Below, piece by piece: positions 8,139 to 17,068 of a DNA stretch of 64,000 nt. The translations under genes were made by a program, and so were the position numbers. How positions within the stretch are numbered: the first letter of the stretch is position 1; each line of letters opens with the position of its first letter. Source of the stretch: Paenibacillus sp. YYML68 (GTDB taxonomy: Bacteria > Bacillota > Bacilli > Paenibacillales > NBRC-103111). The DNA lies in NCBI RefSeq assembly GCF_027923405.1, contig NZ_BQYI01000001.1, forward strand, positions 4,910,501-4,974,500. Reading direction: 5' to 3'. Under the pieces are notes generated by a model that was not told where the DNA came from, searched no databases, and saw only the letters and a list, made by a program, of their open reading frames with translations.

Positions 8139-9452
8139 TCACCTTCCGACCCCCAGCTTCTCTATCAGCTTCTCAATAACTGGCGAGAAATCGATCTCCT
8201 TAATGGCTCCATACTGGCTGACGAAATAATTCTTCATATAATCTCCACCCATTCGAACCCCCTTCTCTCCAGAGGTACCGAAGTCAGATAGCGAATAGTG
8301 AGTGCTCAGTGAAGTATCATCATCTCGCTCTACGAATTTAATCTCGTCACGTCTGAACAAGTTCGAATTAAGGAATATCGGGTTATGGGTGTTGAATATG
8401 AGCTGGGCATTGTTCTTATTCAGGTCGTCACTGTGAAAAATATTAATAATACTCATCAGCGCCATCGGATGTAAGGAAGCATCGAATTCATCAACCACAA
8501 GGGTCCCGCCTCGGAGCAAGGCCGAGATGATCACAGGGAATAGATGAACAAATCGGACCGTTCCGTAAGATTCGAAAATTTCGGCGTTAAGTACATCATT
8601 CTCTATGATAGAGACCAGTCGCTGTTCAGATTCATCATCCTTGGAGGCATACCCCAGCTCATTGGAAGTGATCCCGAATATCTTCGCTGCTTCATTTACT
8701 GTTGTATCTATAAAGATGGTATCCTTTTTAGACTTGGAGGGCTTAGCTTGAAGCGAATCTGCCCTGTAGTACACCATGAATTTATTTTCAAGCCAATGAC
8801 TCACCATTTCTGCCAGCTTCGGGCTAAATATATTTTTGAAGCCATTCGTCAAAAATAGTTCATCATCAACCAAATTGTTAAAAGCTAGCTTAGACAATAG
8901 CTCGGTTGCTTGTTTGTCCAGCACGTTCATACCAAATGAAGATAACCATCCAGCATCAATCTGCAGCTCATCATGTCGGTTATAAACGAGGCGCTCATTC
9001 ACATAAAGAACCTCTTGTACAACCCTTCTCGAATACTCCTCATCCAAAAACGCACCCAGGTCGACAGTTAGTTGGAACTCGAACAACATGGTTTGTTCGA
9101 TAAATTTGATTGAGAAGAAGACGGGATGTTTACCTTGGTCATAACGATTAGGTATTAATTCTAGATGAATAGCTGCTGCATCCGAGAATGTGAGTCGGCT
9201 CTGATCTCCATTTCGAACATTGCCGCGCAGCATGATCGACTTCAACGTCTCCATCGCCCCGATGATGTTGGTTTTACCCGATGCATTGGCTCCATAAATG
9301 ACCGCTGAGCTTAAGGCCCGGTGCTCCTTCTTGCCAACCTTCTCCTTCAATATGCTGTAATCCAAGCCCTTCTGCTTTGGTGCAGGAATCATCGAAAAGA
9401 CGAGCTCATCAACGAAGGTCTTGTAATTCTTTACGCGAAATTCCAACAGCAA
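8139..9452 (-). CDS. RloA-like / AbiLi-like AAA ATPase
   Basis: A cytoplasmic ATPase of about 437 residues of the SMC/OLD-like group. The Walker A motif is GANASGKTN at about residues 54-62, and the Walker B region is LVVDEFDASLHP, followed by an NTHNP segment. The start was set at a TTG (9452) because GGAGG lies eight bases upstream and the protein then begins MLLEFRVKN, as is typical for this group; a longer frame to a GTG at 9491 lacks such a site. It is the first gene of a two-gene operon with the RloB-like partner. Such pairs act as phage-defence modules in which the ATPase senses or licenses the effector. Confidence 0.82.
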   Translation of the reverse strand: MLLEFRVKNYKTFVDELVFSMIPAPKQKGLDYSILKEKVGKKEHRALSSAVIYGANASGKTNIIGAMETLKSIMLRGNVRNGDQSRLTFSDAAAIHLELIPNRYDQGKHPVFFSIKFIEQTMLFEFQLTVDLGAFLDEEYSRRVVQEVLYVNERLVYNRHDELQIDAGWLSSFGMNVLDKQATELLSKLAFNNLVDDELFLTNGFKNIFSPKLAEMVSHWLENKFMVYYRADSLQAKPSKSKKDTIFIDTTVNEAAKIFGITSNELGYASKDDESEQRLVSIIENDVLNAEIFESYGTVRFVHLFPVIISALLRGGTLVVDEFDASLHPMALMSIINIFHSDDLNKNNAQLIFNTHNPIFLNSNLFRRDEIKFVERDDDTSLSTHYSLSDFGTSGEKGVRMGGDYMKNYFVSQYGAIKEIDFSPVIEKLIEKLGVGR

Positions 9453-9497
9453 GCAGAACACCTCCATTTTGCGGAAAAACTGCAAAATCACATTTTA

Positions 9498-9527
9498 AAT
9501 ATATGGTTTATATTGCACATATGTCAA
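9498..9527 (-). promoter_or_regulatory. Promoter of the RloA/RloB pair
   Basis: On the minus strand a TTGACA box (9522-9527) is followed after 18 bases by TATATT (9498-9503), 46 bases before the proposed TTG start. The remaining gap up to 9710 is AT-rich and shows no gene. Confidence 0.6.
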
Positions 9528-9718
9528 CTTTGTTATTTCTTTTTCCAAAATTAAATCTGCCAACAACAAAAATCTAACTTTAGGTCAATTTTTTCAGTCT
9601 ATATCTGCCATGACAAACCATCTTAAGATGTACAAAAAGGTACCATGCAGAAAGACAGAGGAAATATAATACAAAATTTACCTGTAGGTTATTTACATTT
9701 TTTAATTATATACTATAC

Positions 9719-11328
9719 CTTGACAGTGAAAAGTTCTCGATAGAAAAATAACCCAACCTAGCGATTTTACGGTATCCTTAAGGTCTCACTCTAAAAGGAT
9801 AGAATCGCTGGATGGGTTATAGACACCAGTCTAACCCATTTGCGGGCGATTGACCAGACCTATGCTCCCATACATCGATAAAATCATAAATGAATTTCGT
9901 TCCTGCTTCTCCAGGCAAGCCGCCTTTCACTGGTTTGTCATTACGGTGATCGGCCTGATGGTGCGCTCCGACCAGTTAGGGGTGACCTCCATTGTACGAG
10001 ACCTTACGCTGCATCCGCGCTGCTACGAGACGCTGATCCATTTCTTTCGTTCTTCGGCCTGGTCGCTGGAATCCCTTCGATTAACTTGGCTCCAAGTCGT
10101 CCGCAAGGCGGCTCCTTTGATGACCGTTGGTGACCGCGTAGTCCTGGTGGGCGATGGCATGAAGCAGTCCAAGGAAGGCCGTCGAATGCCCGGCGTGAAG
10201 AAAATGCATCAGGAATCAGAAAATTCGTCCAAAGGTGAATATATCTTTGGCCATCTCTTTGGAGCCGTCGGTGTGTTGGTCGGAGCGTCGGCCAAATGGT
10301 TCTGCTTGCCCCTCTCTATGAATTTGCAAGACGGCGTGAAGACGATTTGGAACTGGGGAGCGTCCGCTCCAGCCGAGCCGAAATCAGATTCCCATGTGGT
10401 GCAAATGATCGGGCAGGGCTTTGCCGCCGCGAAGGTGCTTGGTGACGCCTTGTTCCTGCTGGATCGCTATTTTCTGTCCGTTCCGGCGCTGATCCGGTGG
10501 AAGCAGGAGCAGGCTGCGAGCGGAGTCCGACTGGACCTCATCACGAAGGCCAAAGTCAACACCACAGCCTATGAATTCCCCGCTGCCAAAAAACCAGGCC
10601 GGGGCCGTCCGCCGAAGAAAGGCGCGAAAGTCAAGCTCAAGGAGCTTTTTCAAACCCGGGCAGCATCGTTTCAAACGGCCGAGGTGATGCTGTATGGCAA
10701 GGAAGAAACGGTTTCCTTTTTGTGCCTGGACCTGTTGTGGGGGAAAAAGCTGTATCAGCCTTTGCGATTTGTCCTGGTGCTGCGTGGAGACCAGACCTCT
10801 ATTTTGGTGAGTACGGACCTGACGCTTGCCGGCCCCGAGATCATTTCCTTGTACGGATACCGGTTCAAGATCGAATGTACGTTTCGGGAAATGAAACAAG
10901 TCATCGGCGCCTTCGGCTATCGCTTCTGGAGCAAATCCATGCCGAAGCTCAAGAGGTATCTACGCAAGACCGAGAGCCATCCACTGGAACAAGTAAAGAA
11001 CGAACAGGATCAAAAGCGAATACGACAAACACTTGAAGCCATCGAAGGATTCGTCATGTGCAGTTGCATCGCAACCGGCTTAATTCAGATGGTCGCGTTG
11101 ACGTTTTCGGCGCGTACGCCGGGCTTGTTCTGGCGTTATTTGCGAACACCATCGAAAGCCATCGTCTCTGAGGCTACCGTGGTGGTTTATTTGCGCAGAT
11201 CCATTTTTCGCATGTTTGCCCAGCACCCGGATTTACCCATAACCGAAACAATTCGTTCCAAGCAGGAAAAAACCACTAACAACGCGGATTTGCTGGCTTC
11301 TTAAGCGTTAGAACTCTTCACTGTCCAG
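9719..11328 (+). mobile_element. Complete IS4-family insertion sequence (IS4-A)
   Basis: The 1610-bp element has terminal inverted repeats: the left end has GACAGTGAAAAGTTCT from 9722, and the right end has its near-perfect complement ending CACTGTCCAG at 11328. It is flanked by a perfect 8-bp direct repeat TACTATAC at 9711-9718 and 11329-11336. One transposase gene fills the element. Confidence 0.93.
9862..11304 (+). CDS. IS4-family transposase
   Basis: An intact transposase of about 480 residues in the IS4-A element. The IS4 signature Y-(2)-R-(3)-E-(6)-K is present in YGYRFKIECTFREMK, and the earlier catalytic aspartates fit VLVGDGMKQSKEG and LLDRYFL. It catalyses DDE cut-and-paste transposition. 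A TTG at 9850 would add four residues; the ATG at 9862 (MLPYIDK) resembles the usual start of related proteins. Because frame, ends and target duplication are all intact, the element may be active. Confidence 0.92.
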   Translation: MLPYIDKIINEFRSCFSRQAAFHWFVITVIGLMVRSDQLGVTSIVRDLTLHPRCYETLIHFFRSSAWSLESLRLTWLQVVRKAAPLMTVGDRVVLVGDGMKQSKEGRRMPGVKKMHQESENSSKGEYIFGHLFGAVGVLVGASAKWFCLPLSMNLQDGVKTIWNWGASAPAEPKSDSHVVQMIGQGFAAAKVLGDALFLLDRYFLSVPALIRWKQEQAASGVRLDLITKAKVNTTAYEFPAAKKPGRGRPPKKGAKVKLKELFQTRAASFQTAEVMLYGKEETVSFLCLDLLWGKKLYQPLRFVLVLRGDQTSILVSTDLTLAGPEIISLYGYRFKIECTFREMKQVIGAFGYRFWSKSMPKLKRYLRKTESHPLEQVKNEQDQKRIRQTLEAIEGFVMCSCIATGLIQMVALTFSARTPGLFWRYLRTPSKAIVSEATVVVYLRRSIFRMFAQHPDLPITETIRSKQEKTTNNADLLAS

Positions 11329-11376
11329 TACTATACTATCAATGTAATTACAAAAACTAATAGGAGTGAATTATTC

Positions 11377-11895
11377 ATGAAAATTAAAAAACTGTTGTTT
11401 GTATCTATCGTAAGTGTAGCATTGAGCGCAACGGCAACCAGCGTTTTTGCAAACTCCGAGCCTGGCGCGTCAAGTAAGAGTACATTGTCGTTAAGCCCTA
11501 GTATCACCACGAATAAAGTTGGAACGAAAAATACTGCGGAGCCGCTTGCCACTGTTACTCCTTCACGTGATGGAGGTATCAGTATTTTATCCAACAATTT
11601 GGTCATTCAAGAGACCAACATCTCAGCATCTCAAGGTACTTGGGAAAGAAGTTGGTCTCAGCCAGAAGATTGGAACTATTATAGGTTCTATGTTAATAAC
11701 ACTACAAGCACAAGTGTAACTGTTCAAATCCAACAGAATGGTTATACTCAAAACTATAGTTTAAGTGCTAATTCAAACTCAACTTGGACACAAAACGCAG
11801 CAGTGCCAGGAGACCATAAAATTGTGGTTACCACATCTGACGGTAGAAAGTTTACAGGAGATGTTTCAGTAAGAATAGCCGATGCTCCATTTTAA
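11377..11895 (+). CDS. Secreted small protein A1 (paralogue of the cassette proteins)
   Basis: A 172-residue exported protein: N-terminal KIKK, a hydrophobic core and a likely signal-peptidase site after SVFA (about residue 26), a low-complexity linker, and a conserved C-terminal beta-rich domain from about residue 82 (ISASQGTWERSWSQP to TTSDGRKFTGDVSV). The same domain ends the proteins encoded at 17069 and 21727, but A1 is the most divergent. Its function is unknown. Relatives are followed by a lipoprotein and an ABC transporter; A1 is not. The IS4-A element ends 48 bases upstream, and a TATACT box (11332-11337) lies across the target duplication, so expression may have been altered. Confidence 0.8.
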   Translation: MKIKKLLFVSIVSVALSATATSVFANSEPGASSKSTLSLSPSITTNKVGTKNTAEPLATVTPSRDGGISILSNNLVIQETNISASQGTWERSWSQPEDWNYYRFYVNNTTSTSVTVQIQQNGYTQNYSLSANSNSTWTQNAAVPGDHKIVVTTSDGRKFTGDVSVRIADAPF

Positions 11896-11933
11896 TCTAA
11901 CTATTCAGCAGATTTAACGCTTGGCTAGTGCAC

Positions 11934-11975
11934 ATCGTCAAAGGCAGACAGTTTAACTAGTTTGCCTTTGACGAT
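11934..11975 (+). terminator. Perfect 13-bp hairpin downstream of A1
   Basis: ATCGTCAAAGGCA pairs exactly with TGCCTTTGACGAT. There is no clear T-run after it, so it may be a terminator of reduced strength or an mRNA-end stabiliser. From 11976 to 12119 no gene is seen. Confidence 0.55.
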
Positions 11976-12119
11976 CTCCTAGGTGAATGATCTACAACAA
12001 GGCTAGCCTCTGCGTTTAGCGGTCTACAAGTAAACTTTAACTTTTTCGACTAAGCTTATAGCCCCTGTCCTATCAACTAAAGTCTCCCGGCACCACTACA
12101 CTAAGAATCAAACAAAACC

Positions 12120-12247
12120 GGATAATCCTTCTCTAACCGTACATGAGTCGGTCGAAAAAATATTGAAAGATTGTGGGCTGTTGTAGCCAAACCACAGCCC
12201 AAACAAACAAAGGTACAGAAGGTGCCAACCAGCATCTCCTGTACCTT
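12120..12247. repeat. Right arm of the 128-bp inverted repeat, with a truncated rloB 3' end
   Basis: This is the inverted copy of 7420-7547. Read on the plus strand, its first 66 bases encode the last 21 residues and stop of the RloB-like protein (through EKILKDCGLL), with no gene body before them, followed by the terminator. The left boundary is abrupt after AAAACCG at 12120. Confidence 0.88.
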
Positions 12248-12256
12248 TGTTTGTTT
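12201..12256. terminator. Bidirectional terminator hairpin
   Basis: Arms AAACAAACAAAGGTACAG and CTGTACCTTTGTTTGTTT are exact complements, giving a U-run on either strand. It ends the minus-strand gene at 12267 and anything read from the left. Confidence 0.8.
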
Positions 12257-12266
12257 GGGAATTTGT

Positions 12267-12815
12267 CTATTCCCAGCAGCCTGAGAGGATCATATCCAGC
12301 CTCTCCAATGATGCTGTATCAACCTTAAATCCATATTGACCCATTGTCGTAAAATATGCACGACCCGCTTCAGCTAAACTATAGATGAATGCACTTGAAG
12401 GAGCTTCAAACGCAAATATTTCTTTGTTGGAAACCTTCTCCTCGTAGGCCAAACGGACCCGTATATAAGCATCGCTAGAACCCGGTTTTATGGAAAGCAG
12501 CAGAGGCTCAATACCAAAGTTAACCTCCCCATATCCTTTGGATATGTATTGATATGCTGCTTCAATATAGGCACTCCAAATCCCCATACCGTATGCATCA
12601 TAATCAATAAGTTTTTCACCTTTGAATTCAAGGGTAACAGCTAGATATAGCCGATTATGACGTTCCTGCGCTCTCACTTTTTCCATTTCAGAGGCATTAT
12701 GAATGTCAATAAAACAGAACTCTGGGTGTTTCAAAAATACGTAGGATGAGGAGAGTCCATACTTTTCTACAATTTGACTTTGATTTCTTAATACGAACGT
12801 GTGAAATGCAAACAT
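12267..12815 (-). CDS. Hypothetical protein, 182 residues
   Basis: The frame starts at an ATG (12815) with an AAAGGCGG ribosome site seven bases before it. The protein is mixed alpha/beta without signal peptide or membrane segment and contains FCFIDIHNASEMEKVRAQERHNRLYL and a tryptophan/tyrosine-rich middle. I do not recognise a family. A broken copy of the same gene lies at 21379-21535, upstream of the third cassette, so the gene belongs to the ancestral cassette unit. Its role there is unknown. Confidence 0.7.
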   Translation of the reverse strand: MFAFHTFVLRNQSQIVEKYGLSSSYVFLKHPEFCFIDIHNASEMEKVRAQERHNRLYLAVTLEFKGEKLIDYDAYGMGIWSAYIEAAYQYISKGYGEVNFGIEPLLLSIKPGSSDAYIRVRLAYEEKVSNKEIFAFEAPSSAFIYSLAEAGRAYFTTMGQYGFKVDTASLERLDMILSGCWE

Positions 12816-12910
12816 GGTAGTACCGCCTTTCCGCTTCATCTACTGGCATATCCAGCTCTTCAGGGACCCTCGGTCCATTATTCACTCTAAGATGCGAACC
12901 TTCATTACTC

Positions 12911-14545
12911 CATGACCTATGCAGTTGAAGTAATTAACTGGTAGCATCTCAATCCAAAAAAAACACTTGACTTTTGAAAAACGGCCTAATAATTGCGAAG
13001 GATACCTTTTCACGAGGTATATCTTCTAGATAACAGGTGGTTTTCCAATGTCAGCGTTACAAAAACCGAGATTCAAACAATTAAACCATGGAGAGTGCGC
13101 AGGCGCACCCATACTGAAAAGCTTGTGGGAGCGGTTTGACCTTTCCCTCCTGCTCACACAATCCGGCATGATGAAAAGAAGCGGTACTCCGTCCTGGCTC
13201 ATCTGCTTTCTGTATGTGATTGGCCTTGTCAGTAACTGCTCGTCTGTCGTTCAAATGGCGAGACTGGCCGAGCAAGATGCGCTTCTTAAAGTGATGTTCC
13301 AGCCATGGAAGCTTGCTCAGTATACGATGAGTCGGTTTCTCTCGAGCCCCTTCGCATGGACTACCTTTGGCAAAAAGCGAGTAGCAAGGCTTCAGCAGGA
13401 TGAAGTCACTCGCCTGCAGGATGGGGATGTGATCAATCTGGACGATACGCATCTAGCTCATCCTTATGCCAAGCAGCTTCCTTTTAAGCTGGTTGTATGA
13501 CTCGTCTAAGAAGACTTATGTGTGGGCGATGAATGTGGTCGTTCTTCAGGCCGTACTTCACAGCGGACTTGAATATCCGTTGTTTTACCGCGTATGGCAC
13601 AAGTCTGAGCAGAAGAACGAAGGCTTGTCAAAGATCGATTTGGCCAAGCAAATGCTCTTGATGCTACGCGAATCGGCGACCTGCCGTCTTTGGGTTGCGA
13701 TGGATCGCTGGTACTTGTGTAAAGGCTTCTTCGCCTTTCTCGAAAAGCATCAATTTGACTGGGTAACAAAGGCTAAACGCAACACGGCATTATTTCGTAA
13801 GGTCATCGAGCCTTGTACGGGTAGGGAGCGGTACGTTCCTGTGACCCCGATCATGCTCATCCGGGAAGTGTACGGGCAACTGGTTGCCGAGGGTGCGTCA
13901 GGACTGGTTTCACTTGCGATTCCTGACATCTACATGAAGCAGCCGCATCCTGTAACGAACCGCAGAGGCAAGCAAGTCAACAAGCAGCGCTATGTACAAA
14001 TTGCCGCTGTAGCCGCCATGCGCTTAAAGGAAGACGATTCCGAGTTGCTCGAGACGGAGGAGGAAGCCCCCGCGACTTACAAGGGTGCCTACCTGCTCAT
14101 CAGCAACCGCTTCGATGCGCCTGAAGAAGCCTTGCGTACTTACGTGAAGCGTTGGCGGATCGAGGTGTTTTTCCGTACGGCCAAGCAGGAGCTAGCCTTG
14201 GAGAAGTGTCATTCCGAAACTGAAGCCCATCACCATGCACACTTCGAATTATTGTTTACGGCCGAAACGTTGCTGTCCGTTGCTCTATACGAATTAAACA
14301 AAGAAAAAACGAGTGATGAAGGCTACACCCACGGCGAAATGGTTCGTGGCCTCTTCCACACTCGTTGTCAGGTCCGCATGTCACACCACAAAGGGCAACA
14401 GCGAATCTACATCGATTGTGACACACATGTACAGCAGTTTGCAAGACTTATTGATTTATTTTGGCCGGAGCATTATCGGATGGTTCTTTGGGTTGCGCAT
14501 CATCCGATAAACTACCAGACCTTACCACGAAGTGCATAGGTCATG
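12911..14545 (+). mobile_element. IS4-family insertion sequence (IS4-B)
   Basis: A 1635-bp element with terminal inverted repeats CATGACCTATGCA (12911-12923) and TGCATAGGTCATG (14533-14545), flanked by a 7-bp direct repeat ATTACTC (12904-12910 and 14546-14552). The paralogous empty site near 21610-21640 reads straight through the insertion point, which confirms the boundaries. Confidence 0.93.
13048..14539 (+). pseudogene. IS4-family transposase in two frames
   Basis: The first frame (13048-13500) carries the N-terminal half up to the catalytic LDDTHLAHP. The second (from about 13485 to 14539) continues with DSSKKTYVWAMNVVVLQ and contains the second aspartate (WVAMDRWY) and the Y-(2)-R-(3)-E-(6)-K signature YVKRWRIEVFFRTAK. 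Joining the two needs the loss of one base near 13484, where the sequence has a TTTT run. A single-base insertion is the simplest reading and would inactivate the gene; programmed frameshifting cannot be excluded. The transposase is otherwise full length. Confidence 0.82.
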
Positions 14546-14603
14546 ATTACTCTAGCATCATACCATTAACAATTCATTTATGGTATGATATGGAATTGTT
14601 ATC

Positions 14604-14620
14604 AGTCGTATGCAACTAAC
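14604..14620 (+). promoter_or_regulatory. Conserved cassette leader element, cassette 1
   Basis: AGTCGTATGCAACTAAC is identical at 14604, 17011 and 21681. In the last two it lies before gene A; here gene A is missing and the element runs into the leader of lipoprotein B1. A TATGAT-type box precedes it at about 14582-14587. Confidence 0.5.
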
Positions 14621-14704
14621 AGAATCAACATCATGGGTCTTTGTAGCAGCTATTCTATATGCCCATTCCAAGTCACGCAATCGGATTACAAGGGAGGAAT
14701 TACC

Positions 14705-15895
14705 ATGAGGTTCATGCTTCTATTGCTATGTACCATCTCATTGATATCGTTCGCTTCAGCATGCCAAGGAACGCAGACAGAGAATCATGTCGCTCACTCG
14801 ACCGACCTGGCATCGTTTCTTCAGACCGTAGAGCTACCTAATAATCTATCTATTTCTCTAGATCCCGCGGAAGTGAAGTCAGTGTCCTCAGCCAAGACCT
14901 ACACAGTCAATTATCTGAGACTTGAACCGGAGACCGTCGCACAGAAGCTGTTAAATCGTACGATTGTCGAGAGGCGGATATTGGCGCAGGGGTTACAGTT
15001 CCAGACAGGAGACGAAGCCCTGACTGAGTACCTTACCGTTCTCGATGGGGGCAAACGCTTTGGAGAGGAAAGCGGCGTAGATGGTGGATTTTACTACGGA
15101 ATTTATGCCTACGGTAAGTCGACGGCAAATTATTCATCCGTCATAGCAAATGCCGTCGGGCCTCTAGACATCACTGAGCAGTTACATAGAAGCTTACTAC
15201 GGAGTGACTATGCTTCCCGTGCTGACCTATCCTTCCAGAGCTTCGAGCAGGCGCTAGCTACCGTACAGCAACACTTGATGGCTACCGGTATTCCGGCAAT
15301 CGAGCTAAGTGAGACCTATTCCCTGGACTTAAACACCATTCAAGCGCATTATGCGTTATATATGAAAGACATTCATGATCAGAAGGAGCACATTGATTGG
15401 ACCAAGAACGACGAAGCGTACCTCTTCCACTTTCGCCAAATCTTTGATCAAATTCCTGTTATAAATATAAGCTGGGAGTGGGGCAAAGGGGCTGCAGCAA
15501 GTGCATTCGGTAACTGGATGCCGCACCCAGCTATTAACGCAACGTATACCACTAATGGTGTAGCCAAAATTCATGCCAGCGGTGTTTATGACAAGAATGG
15601 AGCCGTAGCAGGGGAAGAACAGCCTCTTATTAGCGCGGCACAGGCTATACAGCATCTGGTTAAGGAATATGAAGGTCTCATACTCAGTGAAGGTACCGAT
15701 GTTATCTCTGCTGAGCTGTGCTATGTATCCATTCCGCAGAACAAATCGTATCAGTTAATTCCAGCGTGGGTCTTAATCGTGGCCAAGCCAGAGATCTGGA
15801 CACAAGCTGAGAGCAATATCCAGACCCCTTATTATGACTATAGCATCTATGTGGTCAATGCCGTAACAGGCGAGAAAATGTCGGGGATGAGGTGA
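14705..15895 (+). CDS. Cassette lipoprotein B1
   Basis: A 396-residue lipoprotein with a signal peptide ending in the lipobox FASAC (Cys at about residue 20); GGGAGG precedes the ATG at 14705. The mature part is soluble and extracellular. Its end (IPAWVLIVAKPEIW to YVVNAVTGEKMSG) resembles PepSY/YycI-type domains, but I do not recognise a family. It is about 90 percent identical to the lipoproteins at 17736 and 22395. In those copies it heads a lipoprotein/permease/permease/ATPase operon; here the operon is cut off just after it. Confidence 0.82.
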   Translation: MRFMLLLLCTISLISFASACQGTQTENHVAHSTDLASFLQTVELPNNLSISLDPAEVKSVSSAKTYTVNYLRLEPETVAQKLLNRTIVERRILAQGLQFQTGDEALTEYLTVLDGGKRFGEESGVDGGFYYGIYAYGKSTANYSSVIANAVGPLDITEQLHRSLLRSDYASRADLSFQSFEQALATVQQHLMATGIPAIELSETYSLDLNTIQAHYALYMKDIHDQKEHIDWTKNDEAYLFHFRQIFDQIPVINISWEWGKGAAASAFGNWMPHPAINATYTTNGVAKIHASGVYDKNGAVAGEEQPLISAAQAIQHLVKEYEGLILSEGTDVISAELCYVSIPQNKSYQLIPAWVLIVAKPEIWTQAESNIQTPYYDYSIYVVNAVTGEKMSGMR

Positions 15896-15904
15896 TGCTG
15901 TCTG

Positions 15905-15944
15905 ATGAAGACGTTCTTCTCTCTCTTGGCCGTTTGCTGCGGTA
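15905..15944 (+). pseudogene. Remnant of the first cassette permease (C1)
   Basis: The first 40 bases of the permease gene found at 18942 and 23601 are present (MKTFFSLLAVCCG, one change), after which similarity stops abruptly at GCGGTA. The rest of the transporter has been lost from cassette 1. Confidence 0.85.
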
Positions 15945-16268
15945 ATATTCAAGTCCTCAGTGAAGTACGGCCTGAAGAACAACCACATTGTTGCAGTGGA
16001 ATATGTTGACATTTAGAGAAACTATACTAAAATAATGTGGGATATGGCTTATTGTGAAGTTGCTAAAGAAAATGGTTCCGGTCGTCCTTGCACTGCTGCT
16101 CCAACAGGTTACGGTTTCCAAAGAAGCGCTTGAAAGACTGTATTAAGCTTTAGACAGTCCTAGCAATATTGAAACAATAACAGCAGGGATGAGAGCTGTA
16201 GGACTTGGTAAACATACAGGCAAAATTGATAGTGCTTAGTGAATGGTTGTAATAGTGGAGATGATGAG
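15945..16268 (+). other. Scrambled stretch without an intact gene
   Basis: The sequence after the truncated permease has a base composition unlike the cassette. One short frame at about 16032-16130 would encode 32 residues (MWDMAYCEVAKENGSG, ending GYGFQRSA), without a good ribosome site. It may be the tail of a lost gene, followed by the leader of the gene at 16269. Confidence 0.35.
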
Positions 16269-16646
16269 ATGAGCGAGGAAAACTTAGTTAAAAAGGTGGA
16301 ACGTCTCGAATTTTATGTAAATTTACTTCGTGAGTTTTCTTTAGATCCAGAAGCATATGTACTTTGGGATTATTATATGGCAGAAGAACTTGACGAAGGT
16401 CAAGCGCGACAAATGATGCAGGTTTTCAGTCAACATTTAAAGGTTGTGCGCGAAGTAAATGAACAACAGGAAGATATCGCACCTTATTGGAACGCATTAA
16501 TAGAAGATCTTAAACCATTATTCGAAACGCTTAAATGGCGTACTGATCGGGAATCTATACTTAGAGTCGTACGCAGAGCATCAAAACTGCCCCATATGTA
16601 TGAACTTAAAAAACTAGTTCATTATGCTGAGGGTATAAAGGAATAA
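16269..16646 (+). CDS. Small alpha-helical protein, DUF1878-like
   Basis: A 125-residue acidic, all-helical cytoplasmic protein beginning MSEENLVKKVERLEFYVNLL. The KVERLEFYVNLL start, the charged middle (ELDEGQARQMMQVFSQHL) and the size resemble the YhaI/DUF1878 family of Bacillus, which has no known function. GGAG lies eight bases before the ATG at 16269; an upstream start at 16239 is weaker. It could also be an immunity protein left behind by a lost toxin gene, but nothing shows this directly. Confidence 0.55.
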   Translation: MSEENLVKKVERLEFYVNLLREFSLDPEAYVLWDYYMAEELDEGQARQMMQVFSQHLKVVREVNEQQEDIAPYWNALIEDLKPLFETLKWRTDRESILRVVRRASKLPHMYELKKLVHYAEGIKE

Positions 16647-16659
16647 AATTGGACGGGGC

Positions 16660-16950
16660 TTTGTGATCCGATGACTTTTTCCAGTTCTCTTGCCAAATTA
16701 AACGCATGCGATACGCCTTGGCGGTATCTAGATCGCACTCCTTCAGCTTGTCGAGCTTGGCTCGTTGCGCGTCGGTCAGCTTCTCCGGATTCTTAAGCCA
16801 CATCTATCGGGTATCCTTGAGCTCTGCACAGCTTCTACGCTCTGTACGGCGAACTTCGTCTACGGCTTGGTTCGCAGCTTGAATCACATGGAATTTATGA
16901 TGAAAGCTGGCGACATGTCCATGCAAACCTCGGTGATGTTCTCCGCTTTA
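16660..16950 (-). pseudogene. ISL3-family transposase remnant
   Basis: Minus-strand fragments match the middle of ISL3 transposases: AENITEVCMDMSPAFI, then in another frame FHVIQAANQAVDEVRR, and after a stop WLKNPEKLTDAQRAKL to AYRMRLIWQENWK. There is a deletion, a frameshift and an internal stop, and no terminal repeats were found. Confidence 0.8.
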
Positions 16951-17010
16951 CATTTGTATCTACCACGCACCACACACTTAAGGTATTATATGGTGTCAAT
17001 TTTCATCATT

Positions 17011-17027
17011 AGTCGTATGCAACTAAC
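17011..17027 (+). promoter_or_regulatory. Conserved cassette leader element, cassette 2
   Basis: The element AGTCGTATGCAACTAAC follows a TATTAT box (about 16985-16990) and precedes gene A2 by 42 bases. It is also present at 14604 and 21681. Confidence 0.5.
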
Positions 17028-17068
17028 AAAAAGAAATATCAACACGAAGTGAATAGGAGTGTATACCG

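Noticed and set aside
16606..16803. A 65-codon minus-strand gene
   Set aside because: Its sequence is the middle of an ISL3 transposase, and matching fragments continue in another frame; it was scored as part of a pseudogene.
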